Shown here piece by piece: positions 1 to 11,090 of a stretch of 64,000 nucleotides of DNA; within the stretch, counting starts at the first letter, position 1, and the number at the start of each line of letters is the position of its first letter. The DNA is from Apoda limacodes (lineage: Eukaryota > Arthropoda > Insecta > Lepidoptera > Limacodidae), in assembly GCA_946406115.1 (NCBI GenBank), contig OX291543.1:27616815-27680814 (forward strand), given 5' to 3'. A program made the translations under genes and the position numbers. Below the pieces are notes generated by a model. It saw only the letters and a list, made by a program, of their open reading frames with translations, was not told the origin of the DNA and made no database searches.

Positions 1-1377
1 TGATTAAACCTAATATATGTATAGTTGCACTTATTTGATTGACAAGTCTTGAGAATAATAGCGCTGAATAATAGCTATTAAAATTGTATCTTTTAATATC
101 TGGCCCACACTTAAAAGATACTTCATTATGTAATATATCCAGTAAAGAGTAGTTTCTGTTGCTGAGTATGATGTGTAATGCATATTTTAGGTCTGTGCAC
201 AAAAATTCAGTACCAAGGAATTCTTTAAAAATCAATTCACCGATATCTTATAATTTTTCTTGTTTCAGTATTAAAGAGATGATGTTGATGATTTATTTCA
301 GGTTGCCTGTCACTGTCACAACCAGTGAAGTAATGTTTTTTATATTGTTTCAGTTATCTTGGAAATGCAAGTTTAAGAAAGTGAACGCACTATTAGCAAA
401 AGTCTTACAAAAGTCAAGTACTGAAAACATCAACAAAGGATCATTGCTGCTTTAAATGGATCGAATATTGTAGCGGGATACCACAGTAAAATTAGATTAA
501 GTACAAGAATTTAAATAATGTAATAAAAATTTTAATTAAAATTTTTCTCAATTTATTTTGTGCTATTATTTAACTAAAACCTATTATTTCATAACTGTTC
601 TATCATTAACAAAATGTCTTATGCATATCATTTAAGTGAACTGCTGAACGATTTGATGATTTCCTTAACATATCAGCCTTACAAACACTGCTAGATATAG
701 GCATATCCCATGTATTTCTTAAACAAATCGGTCTGTACCACTTAAATTCATCTAGGACAACCCTCTAGGTTGTCAGTCCACTTGGTCCTACCACATTGAG
801 TTGGAATTGATGGTGGCATAAGAATGAAGAAGATTTCATTATTCTTATGACTACAGTCTCTAATCAAGAACCTTCTTTTTCCTTTGTTAATAAGTTCTAC
901 GAGCACTCTCGTTACTCTGTAAAGGATCTCCAAGCGTTGCAATTTCTATTGCCTGAAGAGCAGTTTTGAGCTTATGAGGTGAACAGTCCTGAGCACTAGT
1001 CACAGTTTTATAAAATTTACCACTTTTGTCCTATACACTTAGTGAAAGCTGCAGCTGGTTGACAAAAGTTTATCATGGTTGAAGATGATCTAGCGGCTAA
1101 AGTAAGGCTTGCTTTTTACTAAAGGCCATAATCTATTGTAGAAGTAAGTGTTGACTGCCATCTTTGTATATTGATTTCCTACACTTAAAATTTAACCTGA
1201 GCCCTTATAAGTTCTAGATGTTGTTACCCAACAAAAACTTGTGTATTCATTATATTAAGTGTATGGTTTGTTCATACACTCTTTAAGTCATCATCAACCA
1301 ACAATTGTGAACTTTTGTTTGTAAATAAGTTGTTGGTTAGTGATAGGTCAATAGTTTTATTACAAGTGATGCCCTAG
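1..1377. other. No gene recognised
   Basis: AT-rich sequence. A minus-strand frame at 748-942 (64 codons) and a plus-strand frame at 159-455 (98 codons) match nothing I know and have no coding character. It may be intron of the Runt gene or intergenic DNA. Confidence 0.6.
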
Positions 1378-1457
1378 TTGTTGCACGTGTCCATATTCTG
1401 TGGTGACCGTTTACCATCAGGCGGACTGCAAGCTTGTTTGGCACCTTAGTGGTATAA
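1378..1457 (+). repeat. Short interspersed repeat, 'accttagtggtataa' 3' end, copy 1
   Basis: Contains tggtgaccgtttaccatcag and ends caccttagtggtataac. The same motif string recurs at 25701-25780 and, more decayed, at 46160-46245. I take it as the 3' end of a lepidopteran non-LTR element. Confidence 0.6.
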
Positions 1458-3520
1458 CAAAAAATGCGGGTTTGTTTTTATAGTTTATTGTATTATGTTG
1501 TATTATGGCAACAATTATATTTCATTCCATGTGTGCTTGTTGTGTATATATTTCATTTATTCCTTAGTAACATTTATTTATTAATATATAGATAGTACTG
1601 CTGACTACACTTTGTCCTTTCTTATTTGCAGAAACGTTGCAGTATTCACAAATTCAGGTGTTAATTCCATTTTGCTATCATGACAGCATAGGTATATCAA
1701 CCTTGTAACATATCTTCATCATATTATCTGCAAAATAATTTATAAAATTAGCTATAAACAATATGGTATTAAGGTAAACAGTAAGTTATAAAAAGTAGGT
1801 TCTGGAGCTAAGCAGCATATTCTAGGGTTTGAAAAGAGAAATGGAAGAAATCCTACTAATGCTTTATTCAATATGTTTAAGTTAGTGACAATGATGAAAT
1901 GAAATTTTGCACACACAGATTATTATTAGAATTGACCAGCAAATATTTTATAATGATTATTCTGTTGAGTAATAATCAGCTGATTAAGTTTGTTCCAAAA
2001 CTACTTTTTAATTGCAATATTGTGTTTAAGAACACCTGTAGGCTATGCTGTAGGGCAGTATTTGCTCTCTGCCTTATAGAAATATATAAATTGGTAAATT
2101 TCTTCTAATTCACTTTGATTACCTATGTTTACAGTATTATTCTTAAAGTTGTTTTTTTAATTGAGTTGCCCTAATGATTAAATACTATTGTTGTGAGCGT
2201 TGGGTAGGTATACTTTCAGAAAACTGACCAAACATAAAGGAAAGGGTAGATAGGTATTGCAATTCAAACAAATACCACTTCACTTGTTTGGTATATTTTA
2301 GGTTATAGGTTTTAACTGCAAGTTTTCCTACTTCATTAATGGTGTAATGAATAAGTAGGTCCCAGTATCTTGCCGTTAAATACATACAATTTTCTTCGAT
2401 TTTAGTAATCTTATGTTGTCAACTTCCTAGATTCTTTATTAGTAGGTAACGGTATTTTATAGGCAATTTTGGGTTTTAAATCAGCACAGTCAATGTCTCT
2501 GGTATTCTTTTCACTATTATTAGCGAGTTTAAATTCACAAACACACACAAAATTAACCAAAACACTAGTTTAAACAGAAAATTCTATTAGGTACGACAAA
2601 GCGTATTCTGACCTCGCACACTGATTTCTGTTGTGTTACTTAACTTTGATTCATTTCTTGCGGATATCTGCTTTAACAATCAATGTTTTGAAAATGTTTA
2701 AAGTCTTTAATTAATTTGATATTAGCTTTGCAATCCGAAAGCGATCAGTTTGCAGCCATTAAAAAGGTAAACGCAAATTTGATAGTTCATATGGCTTGCT
2801 AACCGCTCGCTAATCGTGATTGTTGTCATTCATAATTCCGATTTTGGAGCTTTCTATGACACGCAGCGATTGAAAATGCATTTTTAACTTCTAAATCGCC
2901 TGATAGAGGCGCTAGCGTCGACTTATTGCTACTTGCATCGCTACACAGAAAGGTACTAATTCGAAACCGCTGCTTCATAATTCGAAATTGGTGTTTGACA
3001 GCGATTATTGCGAAATATTAGGCTCTTGCTCTGCTCCCGCAAGATTGGTGATAACCCCGCCGCATTGTTTTATCAATCCACTCGATGAAATTTGAAAATG
3101 GCACAATTTTTTTTTTAACTCAAACATTGATAACTAAGCAGATAACTGCTTAAGTTTTATTTTTAATTTCAGACTGGCACAACAAGAAGAATGCGCCATA
3201 AAATTAATTTAAAAAGTAAAAAAAGAAATCGACATCGACAAAAATTACCTAAACTATTTTTATTGTTGTCAATAAAGTTATCAATATAATTAGTTTTTTT
3301 ACGCACGTTTGAGAAAAGCACTATACAAGCCTTGGCCACAACTGAGCATAACCGGACTCTGTGATGCGTGCCTCGGCTATGCCTCGTCCCGCTTGGTTAT
3401 GCTGCTTTTGCGTGCCGCGGCAGTAATGTATTCAGGCCATATTGCAAGACTAACAAAGAATAAGAAGTATATTGGAACGGCAAGGTGAAAATCAAATTTA
3501 GAGTACAATTAAAACAAGAA
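1458..3520. other. No gene recognised
   Basis: AT-rich sequence with short frames only (for example 1899-2108 plus, 2185-2385 minus) and no family resemblance. A less AT-rich patch at 2780-3065 has no convincing frame either. Confidence 0.55.
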
Positions 3521-3600
3521 CTGACCAAGTGCGAGTCGGTCCTGCGCACCGAGTGTTCCATACCACATAATACATGACTTGAATGACGTGCACTTATCCG
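3521..3600 (+). repeat. 'gccaagtgcgagtc' lepidopteran repeat, head fragment
   Basis: Contains gaccaagtgcgagtcggtcc and gcaccgagtgttccatacc, matching the head of the copy at 18869 and a decayed one at 58497-58552. Confidence 0.6.
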
Positions 3601-3739
3601 GGTTTTAATATTTGTTGTCATACTATAGAGCTTACACTTTAATCACTTTAAGTTGGATACTTGTATGTATTACCTTTTTTGATACAGCAAAAACATGTTT
3701 CTTGACCGATTTTTTCTACTATTTACTTTCGACGACCTC

Positions 3740-3865
3740 GTATCAGGTGAACCACATGAAGCCACTGAATTTCGGCGGATCAAGGGCGTTCGCAGCTGTG
3801 GTGATATATGTGGGAGGCCTTCTTTCAATAGAGGATGTCTTCTGGCCAAGACGGTGATGATGAAT
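3740..3865 (+). mobile_element. RTE-type LINE 3' end fragment (tentative)
   Basis: Reads gtgaaccacatgaagccact, then gggaggccttctttcaatag, gatgtcttctggccaagacgg and tgatgatgaatg. This order (..gaggcctttgtcc..gacgtct..tgatgatgatga) is what I recall from the 3' ends of lepidopteran RTE LINEs. No RT motif is present, so the assignment rests on wording alone. Confidence 0.4.
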
Positions 3866-3948
3866 GTATATATTTATATAAGTACTAATATTATATAAAC
3901 AAAGAATAAATAATTATAAATACATATATTAATTATTCAGCTTAGGTA

Positions 3949-4330
3949 GTGTTTGAGTGATCTGCTTTTACATTGCAATGGAGAGACACAAAATTTATTT
4001 ACATCTTTTTATTAACTAACTTTTGCCCGCGGCTTAGCCCGCCCTAAATTTGGTTATTGGCGTGGAATTCTTAAGACCACTCCTTGATAATACTAAAGAA
4101 GTGTGGTATAGCAAGCTATAGCTGCATTTGTGGTTCGTTCGTAGAATTCGGTTATAGTTACTCCTGTGGGAATTTTCGAATTTGCCGGAATGTCTAACTA
4201 TCACGGTTCGTGAGATACAGCCTGGTGACAGACGGAGAGTGGTCGGACGGACGGACAGCGGAGTCTTAGTAATAGGGTTCCGCTAATTACCCTTTGGCTA
4301 TGGAACCCTAAAAACAACCAAAGATGTAAA
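3949..4330 (+). repeat. Chimeric repeat copy 1: CCAGCGGC-type element fused to antisense 'gggttccgt' repeat
   Basis: Starts gatctgcttttacattgcaa, continues with tttgcccgcggcttagcccg and the palindromic tatagcaagctatagctgc, then switches to ctatcacggttcgtgagata and gacggacggacagcggagtc. The second half is the reverse complement of the 'gggttccgt..ctgtctgtc' repeat seen at 12341. The copy at 10206-10545 has the same switch point. Confidence 0.75.
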
Positions 4331-4384
4331 CATCCAAACTTTTGCATTTATAATATCAATAGTGGGATAGTTGGTAATTAATGA

Positions 4385-4645
4385 ATTTTGCAAGTATCTC
4401 CACCCACCCTAAAGTTGGTTATCGGCGTGTGATTCTCACGTCAACTATTTCATTATACTAATGAAATTTGCTATAGCTGTAGCTATAGTACGTTTAAGCT
4501 CCTTTTTGAAGATTCAAGTTAGCCTATGTGTTAATCCAGGGTTTCAGCTACCTCCTTACCAAATGTCATCAAAATTTGTCCAGCCGTTTGACCGTGAAGA
4601 AGTGACAAACATACTCACCTTCGCCTATATAATATTAGTGTTATT
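4385..4645 (+). repeat. CCAGCGGC-type SINE-like repeat (decayed)
   Basis: Order of landmarks: aagtatctccacccacccta, ggttatcggcgtgtgattct, gctatagctgtagctatag, ttagcctatgtgttaatcc, cagccgtttgaccgtgaaga, and tataatattagtg at the end. Matches the better-preserved copy at 41268 throughout. Confidence 0.6.
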
Positions 4646-6221
4646 AAATATACATGAAAAAGTCTTTTCGCATAAAGTATGTTCAAACTTGTAAAAAATC
4701 TCTTTGGCTGTAGGTACTATTTGTATCTGGCTGGTTTTGATGACATTAATAAGGCTACATTTCGAAAAAGAAATAAATTTTCAAGTGATGTTTCCCTTTA
4801 TTTTTCATTTGTTTTTCTTTCTGACAAAATGAGTGCATCTAATGAATAAATTCGATATATTTTAACATTTTATTACAAAAAAAAGGAAAAAATACAACGC
4901 AAGCTGCGAAACACAAAATTATGACGTTTATGGACCTAATGGCTTGTTTACAAGAATTATGTAGCCAAGCAATTAACTAAATTTAAACTTCATTTTAATT
5001 CAATTGTCGCATGTAAACATTAAATTTAATTTTAAGTTGCAAGTTTAGTATTAATGATTTAGTGGAAAGTTTTTTAGGATTTGTTCAAATTTTTTAGTTA
5101 CGTAACTCCATATCTCACCGCGTGCGTCTCCTTCCCGTGCTTATGTCGCCTGCGTTTGAACCAAGCAAATTAATAGTGTCCGTCAGGATGGCGGGTCGAG
5201 GTAAGAATTCCTTATTGAAATACTACTGAGGTTTTAGTACCTAATTGGTACTATTTGGTACCTTTGTTTAAATAATTAGTACCTTTCTGTGTAGCGAAAA
5301 AAAAGTTGCCCGCCATTGTGACGTCAGGATGGCGGGTCACTTCGTATTTAAAAAAGTTTCATAGAGTATTACTAATGTCATTATATGTAAACATTTAGTA
5401 CCTAATTGGTAACTAATCATATACTAATGTTAGCTTCCAAGACATAGCCGTTGAAAAGTTATGACAAAAAATAGTATTCAAATACTTTTACACATGGGGT
5501 GCGTTCGTTTTTGAAAAAATAATACAAAATTTTAACAACAATGCTAAACGAACGGTGACCAAACAATCGATTTTTTATCCCAAAACTAACGCACCCTTAC
5601 AGAATTTTTTAATATTGTTTTTCACAATAACTTTTTAACGGCTACGATTTTGAAGCTAAAATTAGGACATGTTAACGTAGGTATCAAATATATCTATACA
5701 TATAATAAAATGGTAGGAGAGTCAAAACTGTACATTGAATATTTTTTTTAAAGAATACTTGGGGTGTGATCTACAATCGATACCGAAGCCAAAAATATAA
5801 TTTTTAGAATTTCTGTCTGTTTGTCAGTATGTATGTCCGGAAAAAACTCAAAAAGTACTGCATGGATTTACTTCAAATTTGAATATTATTAAGAAGTCGA
5901 GTCAACATATAGGCTACATATTATCACGCTATCACCTACGGGGAACGAGCAGTGAACCTTTATTTCTTCAACGCATTCTATAACAACGTGTAATCTAACG
6001 ACGCATATTTGACTTGCTTCTGTCGCATATAAACTTAAGTGAGATGTGGAACTAGCTAGATTTTTTCTACTTACACAGAGCCATTTATTTTATGTTAAAA
6101 AACCATGTAAAGTCATAACTTAGATGTGTTATAATTTTTCATCATATAAAAATGTTTCCTATTTGGTAACTAGATGCCGTTGGCGTCGAATTAGATCGCG
6201 CTATGGTTTCGTTCACAAATA

Positions 6222-6292
6222 ATTGAGGAGTTGCCGTAAGAACCCACGCACGAATTTAGGGCGGGCGAAGCCGCTGGCAGAAGCTAGTATTA
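6222..6292 (-). repeat. CCAGCGGC-type repeat, 5' fragment
   Basis: Reverse complement starts tagcttctgccagcggcttc and ends ggcaactcctcaatt. It lies inverted to the copy starting at 6718. Confidence 0.65.
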
Positions 6293-6717
6293 AATATTTC
6301 TGTATCAAAATTAAGTAGGTATTGTGTTTCCTTATCAAATATAATCGTTTATTTCAGATCAGAGTACTAACGTAAAACCACTCATAAGCACAAGTTTACA
6401 TGTGGTTATGCCACCTATGCTGCAGATCCAACCGCGATTTCTCTTGGACCTGCTATGACGATTTGGCAATAAGAGTAACAAAGAGGGTTTTTCCCAGTCA
6501 TCCAACTATTATGTCCAATTGGTTGTACGAACAAGGATTATTTTTTCCTCGTGGACCAACTAAATTATTTATTAACATTAGAAAATCAAAATTTACAGGG
6601 CCCTTCGTACAACTGCATGGCCAGTTGGACCACTACCCCGAAATGATAATATTAAAGCTTTTAACTGACTTTTAAAAAGGAGGTTCTCAAATAAGGTTTT
6701 CATAAAAGTTTTATAAT

Positions 6718-7126
6718 GAACTAGCTTCTGCCAGCGGCTTAATTTAGTTATCGGCGTAGGTTCTTACGGCAGCTCCTCAATCATAAAAAAAAAAAAAACT
6801 ATCAAATATTTCCTTCTTAATGACATAATACATTCGTGTCTGTTAAACCATCGAAATACCCAACCCAATCTGTCAAGCTGTTTAGAAGTTATGTGAAAAA
6901 GATAAGTACGGAAGGACAAGTCTTACTCCCCGTTGTCCTATTACGCGTTTTCCCGTAGGGATGAAGCATTTTCCGCGGTAAAAAGTAGCCTTTGATTATC
7001 AGAGATAATGTTGGCTCCTAATGGTAAAAGAATTTTTCAAATCAGTCCAGTAGTTTCGGAGCCTATTCAATACAAACATACTTACATACAAATCTTTCCT
7101 CTTTATAATATTAGTATAGACTAAAC
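6718..7126 (+). repeat. CCAGCGGC-type SINE-like repeat, full span with divergent middle
   Basis: Begins actagcttctgccagcggct, contains ttacggcagctcctcaatca and a long A run, then aaaaagtagcctttgatt, and ends ctttataatattagtataga. Confidence 0.65.
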
Positions 7127-7189
7127 ACTATTCCTTTTTAACCGAATTTTCCGTCCACCGTCCGCCCGTCTTAAGAGCCGCAAGAGCTT

Positions 7190-7565
7190 TATGCGGAACA
7201 CCAGCCCCCTGGTCGGGAACCTTCCCTAAAGACGCTGTTTACTGGGGCAAAACCAGTGCCCTCCACCTCAAATATATGTGCGAGCCTCAGAAGAACTACC
7301 ACAAAGAACCATGGCCCACATGGAAGGAGCTTAAAAGGCTCAGGTCCCAAGATGTTCGCTGTAAGCAGAACATGGTCAGATGAGAATTGCTCCGAAACCA
7401 CTCAATCCAATGCAGCTGCAACTCAGCGCCACAATCTATGGGGCACCTACTGGCATGCCCCGCATGCCCGCATTCCTGCTCTGAGCGCGACCTGCGAGAC
7501 GCTACGCCCAGGTCTGTCAACCGCGCTACCTACTGGGCATCAAGTATTTAAAGGGCCATTGACAC
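7190..7565 (+). pseudogene. LINE (Jockey/R1-like) polymerase C-terminal fragment
   Basis: A GC-rich patch in AT-rich surroundings. One plus-strand frame reads WGKTSALHLKYMCEP, then TWKELKRLRSQDVRC, a stop near 7380, then CSCNSAPQSMGHLLACPACP, DLRDATPRSV and NRATYWASSI before a stop near 7550. The Cys/His-rich CxC..HLLxCP pattern followed by ATPRxV..A..W is typical of the extreme C terminus of such LINE polymerases, where it is a nucleic-acid-binding tail. The RT core itself is absent. A 133-codon frame in another register (7256-7657) is a shadow. It sits near the centre of the foldback complex and is probably a passenger insertion. Confidence 0.55.
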
Positions 7566-7654
7566 GAAAAGAAGAATCAGAAGAAAAACCGACTTTAAAA
7601 AAGATGGAAGTTGTTGTAGTTAAAAAACGAAAAGCTTTATTCCAAGTGATAGTT

Positions 7655-7925
7655 TAAAATAGCTACCTATATCTCTAAAACTGTTGATCGTAGTCTAGTA
7701 GTTCCTTCGCAGAAGTTATAGATCTCACCAAGATCTTCGTTTCGGATGACAGCTGGCAAACTAGAGAGTGCTACATCTCTGTAACTATTGATCGTAGGCT
7801 AGTAGTTTTTATTGAAAGTATTTTACAGCTGCCATCCAAAACGAAGATCTTGACGGGATCTATCACTTCTGTAAAGAAACTAGTAGTCTACGATCAATAG
7901 TTTTGGAAATATAGGTAGCCATTTA
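7655..7925. repeat. Inner palindrome of the foldback complex
   Basis: Left arm 7655-7760 (gctacctatatctctaaaac, gatcgtagtctagtagttcc, aagatcttcgtt) is the reverse complement of right arm 7815-7925 (aacgaagatctt, gtagtctacgatcaatag, atataggtagc). About 55 bases of loop separate them, and the loop itself carries a further partial copy, gatcgtaggctagtagttttt. Confidence 0.8.
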
Positions 7926-8689
7926 TGAAAACTATTACTTTTGGGTGCAAAACTCGGTCTTCAATTGAACTTGGTTAAAAAGCTTTAGTATTTATATTCC
8001 GTATTAAGCCCTCAGTGCGGTTATCCGAACCACACTTGATATTTTTTAACTACCACAACTTCCATCCTTTTAAAAGTTGGTTAGAAAGGAATAGTGATTA
8101 TTTCGTTATAAAACCTTCATGAAAACTTCATTTGAGAACCTCCTTTTTAAAGTCGGTTAAAAGCTTTAATATTATCATTTGGGGGCAGTGGTCCAACTGG
8201 CCATGCAGTTGTACGAAGGGCCCTGTAAATTTCGGTTTTCTAATGTTCAACTATTTAGTTGGTCTACGGGGCGGATAATCCTTGTTCGTACAACTAGTTA
8301 GACATAATAGTTGGACGAACGGAAAAACCCAACAAAGAGTATCAGAAAAATTATTCCGCACTGTCTGCTGTACGCAAAAACAATTGAATAATATGCATAA
8401 TTGACATGCACCTAATGCAAAATTTCAATGAGACAATTTTTTATTTTATTTTAATATTAAATTTTATTATATCCATTTGATTATTGTTTTTAAGTTTGTA
8501 ATATTAGTAGGTACCTGAGTGTTATTTTACCAAGACGACTGTACACATTTTTTACTGACAGTTCCTTGTGGTCAAACTTTAGGAATAATTATAGTTTGAC
8601 TACGAGGAAGTCAACGCTTCAATTTTTAAAGTTTCTGAATAAAAAACTATAACATAAGGTGGACATGTTGTATGATCATACTTAATAAC

Positions 8690-8910
8690 TAGAAATCTTT
8701 TTTGAAATTATTTCTATGAAAAACTAGAATCCTGTATAACTTTTGAACTATAAAACTTTATAGAAAACTGGCACACTGCAGACCTAGATATTTATTACTA
8801 GAACATGTGTTCAAAATTTCGTGATGTTTCATTACGTGTCAAAAATAAGTGAAAAAATCGTTTGTATGAAGCACGCTGAGAGGCGTCCGAATCATATTCT
8901 CTTAAGAACT
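8690..8910 (+). repeat. Right half of the MITE family found whole at 55074-55434
   Basis: Shares tatgaaaaactagaatcct, gtcaaaaataagtg and tgtatgaagcacgctg, plus a cgaatc.tattctc end, with 55245-55434, in the same order and strand. The left inverted arm is missing here. Confidence 0.7.
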
Positions 8911-9123
8911 GGCCAAAAGCAAGTGCATGTTGTATACGTTTTATTTGTATAAGAATTACTGTGGATATCTAAAAAACTTCTGTACCGATTATAATAAAAA
9001 CAGTTTATTGTTGCAACTGTTGAATGTATGTACCTACATAGCTAAATTATTATTATCTATTCTTTTAAATGTTTAAAACATTTGGTTAAATAGTTACTGA
9101 TTGGTAGGAAAAAATTTACGACG

Positions 9124-9179
9124 AAACTAAGGGATTCTGTGTGAAACCGCGAAAAATTTCACCCAGAATCCCTTAGTTT
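9124..9179. repeat. Near-perfect hairpin, 23-bp stem and 10-nt loop
   Basis: aaactaagggattctgtgtg and its continuation gaaa pair with 9157-9179 with one mismatch; the loop is ccgcgaaaaa. It lies inside the right part of the foldback complex. Confidence 0.85.
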
Positions 9180-9570
9180 GTTATGGTAGTTAGTATGGTG
9201 GTAGTTACCTAACACGTATCTCAGTTGCAGCTTGTTAGCCGAGCTCAGAAAAAGATATCGAAAAAAAAAAAATTTCAGGGTGTGTTAGATTTGAAATAAA
9301 TAATCGTTTGTTTGGTCACCGTTCGTTTAGCTTTGTTGTCGAAATTTTGTATTATTTTTTCATAACGAACGCACCCTTGTGTAAAAGTATTGGAATACTA
9401 TTTTTTGTCATAACTTTTTAACGGTTACGTCTTGAAAGCTAACATTAGGATATGTTTAGGTACCAATTAGGTACTAAATGTTTACATATAATGACATTAG
9501 TAATACCCTATGAGACTTCTTAAAATACGAAGTGACCCGCCATCCTGACGTCAGAATGGCACACCGCACA

Positions 9571-9723
9571 ACGCATTACAGTATCGGTTTTAAGGATCAT
9601 ATTTTCAACTTTTGACAGTAAATAATTAAAAGATTCTTCCGACATCCGCATAACAGAGAAATGCTCTTTTTGGTCATCCCCTGACAATTCCATCCACAGT
9701 CGTTTTCTCCGATTTTTTCTCTT
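9571..9723 (-). pseudogene. PIF/Harbinger-like transposase fragment
   Basis: The minus strand reads about 51 codons containing RRKRLWMELSGDDQKEHF, RMSEESFNYLLSKVENMI and KTDTVMR. Harbinger transposases (DDE_4 family) start with a basic, Trp-containing stretch followed by an 'RM..E.F..LL..V...I.K.DT..R' helix, which this copies closely. An in-frame TGA precedes it and the frame runs out after TVMRC. The catalytic DDE region is absent. It occurs only in the right arm of the foldback complex; the matching place in the left arm holds unrelated sequence. It is a dead remnant that suggests the foldback derives from a Harbinger-class transposon. Identification is by pattern only. Confidence 0.55.
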
Positions 9724-10205
9724 TCATTTCATAATTTACCTTATTTAAAATGCAGTTTATGACGGAATTAAATACAATGCGTGTTTAGTCGTAATTTTTG
9801 TGCGTTAATCCTATCTAAATTCACGTAAGAATGCTCAACTCCTCATTATTAAGTTAAGATAAAGTTAAGATTTAAACGCCTGTACCTAAACCAGCCATAA
9901 TGCAGTGTCAGTAAAAATTAGAACAAATCCTAAACCACTTTCTACTAAATCGTTAAATATCTTTAACTTGCAACTTAAAATTCAATTATTGTTTAAACGC
10001 GACAATTGACTTAAAGTTAATTATTTGCTTGGCTACTTCATACGTGTAAATAAGCCATAAGAGTAGTACAAAGTTGGTGTAAGCGTTACCATCCGGAAAC
10101 TTTGATTTCAAAGATGCATCTAGGTCTTAATCTCTAAGTTTTTATATAAAATGCGAAGAAACTTTTACCCCGACCTATTATATTGGTTATTTAGCTTTAA
10201 TAAGT

Positions 10206-10545
10206 AGTGATCAAGTGATGTGCTTAAGATTGCAATGGATAGACACGAAATTTATTTACAAACTAACTTTTGCCCGCGGCTTAGCCCGCCCTAAATTTGG
10301 TCATTGGCGTGGGATTCATACGACCACTCCTTGATTGTACTAAAGAAGTGTGGTATAGCAAGCTATAGCTGCATTTGTGGTTCGTTCGTGGAATTCGGTT
10401 ATAGTTACTCCTGTGGGAATTTTCGGATTTGCCGGAATGTCTAACTATCACGGTTCGTGAGATACAGCCTGGTGACAGACGGAGGGACAGACGGACGGAC
10501 AGCGGAGTCTTCGTCTTAGTTATAGGACTTATTGCAAAAGTACGT
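10206..10545 (+). repeat. Chimeric repeat copy 2
   Basis: Same order, same orientation and same junction as 3949-4330, with only scattered differences and a missing atctttttatt. The two copies bracket the foldback complex at 4930-10067. Confidence 0.75.
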
Positions 10546-10899
10546 TTACTCAGTTATTTTTATTTGTAATTTTACTTGGAAGTAGCAGAATGACAAAGAG
10601 GGACGGATTGACAGTCTTACTAGGCTACGAGACGTTAACGACTCATAATTGCATAATCAGAGTAAGAATTTAGTTTTGTATCACATGCATGTTGCAAAAG
10701 ACGTTAGGGGTTCGGTAAGATAGTTAAATGTAAGTACATGCTCTTAAAATGGCTCTTATGGCACCGCTTTTGAGTTAGTAATTATAAACACTCGATCTTT
10801 TTACTTTCTCAGCAAATTGTTTTTATATTTTTATAAGTAAACATATAATAGAGCTAATACAAGATGCTAGCTTTTTGTTTTACTTAATTTTTTTTAAAT

Positions 10900-11090
10900 C
10901 TCAGGAAATATTTTTTAAGTTTTAAATTTTATTTATTTTTTGCCTTGCAAGTGTGTTGAAAAAACATCGTATGATACGCATCGGCCATTACTCTCAGTCT
11001 CCAACACGGCCTCGCCTTTGGCTTGGGCTGTTATTCTGCCTCTTATGTGATAAGGATGACTTGTATCATAATGTATTATTAACTACGTGT
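10900..11090. repeat. Possible interspersed repeat around 'cggcctcgcctttggcttggg'
   Basis: Contains atcgtatgatacgcatcggc and ccaacacggcctcgccttt, a wording I associate with lepidopteran repeats. No second copy was seen in this window, so support is weak. Confidence 0.3.

Larger units (their letters stand above)
4930..10067. mobile_element. Nested foldback (inverted-repeat) transposon complex
   Basis: Outer arms pair as reverse complements: 4935-5060 with 9915-10065 (both with ttttaagttgcaagtt and aggatttgtt), and 5320-5585 with 9290-9560 (both with gacgtcaggatggcgggtca on one strand, and a ggtgaccaaacaa stretch). Further in, 6480-6715 pairs with 8105-8345 (ggccagttggaccact), 7570-7640 with 8040-8075 (gatggaagttgttgtagtt), and 7655-7760 with 7815-7925. 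Arms differ by substitutions and by insertions such as CCAGCGGC repeats at 6222 and 6718 and a LINE fragment at 7190. It is most simply read as several related foldback/MITE copies inserted in or beside each other in opposite orientation. Only a Harbinger-like remnant (9571-9723) hints at the parent transposase. Confidence 0.7.

Noticed and set aside
7150..7172. Minus-strand TVDG, as in the Runt exon TVDGPREPR
   Set aside because: The next codons do not continue the motif and the sequence is the end of a repeat.
7256..7657. 133-codon plus-strand frame
   Set aside because: Another frame of the same strand shows the LINE C-terminal pattern; this one is its shadow extended into the inner palindrome.
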